DNA from: HO2-45-11b sp964450915
GTDB taxonomy: Bacteria; Patescibacteriota; Andersenbacteria; UBA10190
NCBI GenBank assembly: GCA_964450915.1
Contig: CAYVFG010000029.1
Span: 1-6,572, forward strand
Direction of reading: 5' to 3'
DNA length: 6,572 nt
The position numbers and the translations under genes are program-made. Every line of letters starts with the position of its first letter. The stretch's first letter is position 1. Below are positions 5,949 to 6,572 of the stretch, piece by piece. The notes beneath the pieces are model-generated. The model did not search any database, was not told the origin of the DNA, and saw only the letters and a program-made list of their open reading frames with translations.

Positions 5949-6572
5949 TTACTTTTTATTATTTGCATCTATTGTCTGCATCATTCTGTCCATTGCCTGA
6001 GCAGCTTCTTTTTTCTGGCCAGAGTTCGTGGCTATTTTGTGGCTTTTCTTGATAGCATTTTGTAGATCTGTTAATTTCTTCCCGTCCTTTGCTATTTTTT
6101 CCATGTATTTTTTATTACTTACTATTGCCATACGCTGAGCATGACTTCCATTTTCTACGATATGATTAATATCATCAGGGTTCAATGAGTCCAGGACGTG
6201 ATCTTTGCCAATTATTGCAGGTAGTAACGCGTCATCGTCTAGGTTTACTCCTGTAATAGGCCCACCACTGTTTGCAAGTACATTCTTAACTTTTGCGATA
6301 TCTTCTTGTTCTTTCTTCTTTTGATCATTAAATCCGCCAAATAATTTATCGGCTCTTCGTGACCCCACAGTGCTCTTCCCGGGGAGAAGTTTGCCATCTT
6401 TATCTCGAATGCCATATCCAAGCATTTCTCCTACTGACTTAATTGATTTATTATTTTTTAGATTATTTTTTGCACCACCGATAAAGTCTCCAGCCTGCTG
6501 TCGCGCTCCTGTATACCCCATTTGAGCTAAGCCAGCGCCACCCGCTTCCAGAAGCCGAGCCCCAACTCCCCC
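5949..6572 (-). CDS. C-terminal part of a probable VirB6/TrbL-like secretion protein (5' end outside window)
   Basis: The frame is open from the right edge, giving 207 visible residues to TAA at 5949-5951. The first ATG (6521) lies within an already open Gly/Ala-rich stretch (GGVGARLLEAGGAG before it), so it is not assumed to be the start. The visible part has no complete membrane helix. A Gly/Ala-rich segment (1-35) leads into a basic, hydrophilic tail with many Lys, Asn and Asp residues, including KDGKLLPGK and helical repeats near the end (EKIAKDGKKLTDLQNAIKK). VirB6/TrbL proteins of CPR clusters commonly have several membrane helices followed by Gly/Ala-rich and long charged cytoplasmic tails, and they lie just upstream of PrgI and VirB4; the call rests mainly on this context. 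It could instead be the end of another large structural protein of the cluster. Confidence 0.5.
   Translation of the reverse strand, partial: GGVGARLLEAGGAGLAQMGYTGARQQAGDFIGGAKNNLKNNKSIKSVGEMLGYGIRDKDGKLLPGKSTVGSRRADKLFGGFNDQKKKEQEDIAKVKNVLANSGGPITGVNLDDDALLPAIIGKDHVLDSLNPDDINHIVENGSHAQRMAIVSNKKYMEKIAKDGKKLTDLQNAIKKSHKIATNSGQKKEAAQAMDRMMQTIDANNKK

Overview
The window looks like a chromosomal piece of a Candidate Phyla Radiation (Patescibacteria, probably Parcubacteria-like) genome. The main reason is a short PrgI-family protein followed by a split VirB4 pair and small VirB2/TrbC-like pilins, a type IV secretion/conjugative-pilus layout often seen in that group. The 150-residue C-terminus of an O-antigen ligase-like protein with a knDls/W ending is also compatible. 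TGA is used as a stop at two gene ends, which argues against the CPR lineages that recode UGA as glycine (Gracilibacteria, Absconditabacteria). The taxonomy is inference; no marker gene is present.

Layout: positions 1-455 (+) hold the 3' end of an O-antigen ligase/polymerase gene. It converges, with a 12-base gap, on a tightly packed minus-strand cluster that fills the rest. In transcription order (right to left): the tail of a probable VirB6/TrbL-like protein (6572-5949, 5' end outside the window); a proline-rich protein with a helical N-terminus (5946-5224); a PrgI-family two-helix membrane protein (5220-4777); a VirB4 N-terminal-domain-like protein (4752-4051); a VirB4 ATPase (4054-2228, ATGA overlap with the previous gene); a glycine-zipper membrane protein (2224-1721); and two pilin-like proteins (1700-1176 and 1154-468). 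There is no gene-free stretch over 300 bases, and no RNA gene, CRISPR array, insertion sequence or tRNA was seen.

Working model: PrgI, the VirB6-like protein and the glycine-zipper protein would form the membrane channel. VirB4, with its accessory N-domain partner, would power pilin extraction or substrate transport. The two VirB2-like proteins would be the fibre subunits.

The most striking signal is a perfect 249-base direct repeat shared by the two pilin genes. It covers exactly 83 in-phase codons (both membrane helices and the short tail) and ends at the last sense codon of the upstream gene. The 5' parts of the same genes are diverged even at synonymous sites. This points to gene conversion, or to a cassette-like recombination system for pilin ends. 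Three genes (4752, 1700, 1154) also have TATAAT/TATACT boxes only 7-10 bases before ATG, suggesting leaderless or nearly leaderless internal transcripts.
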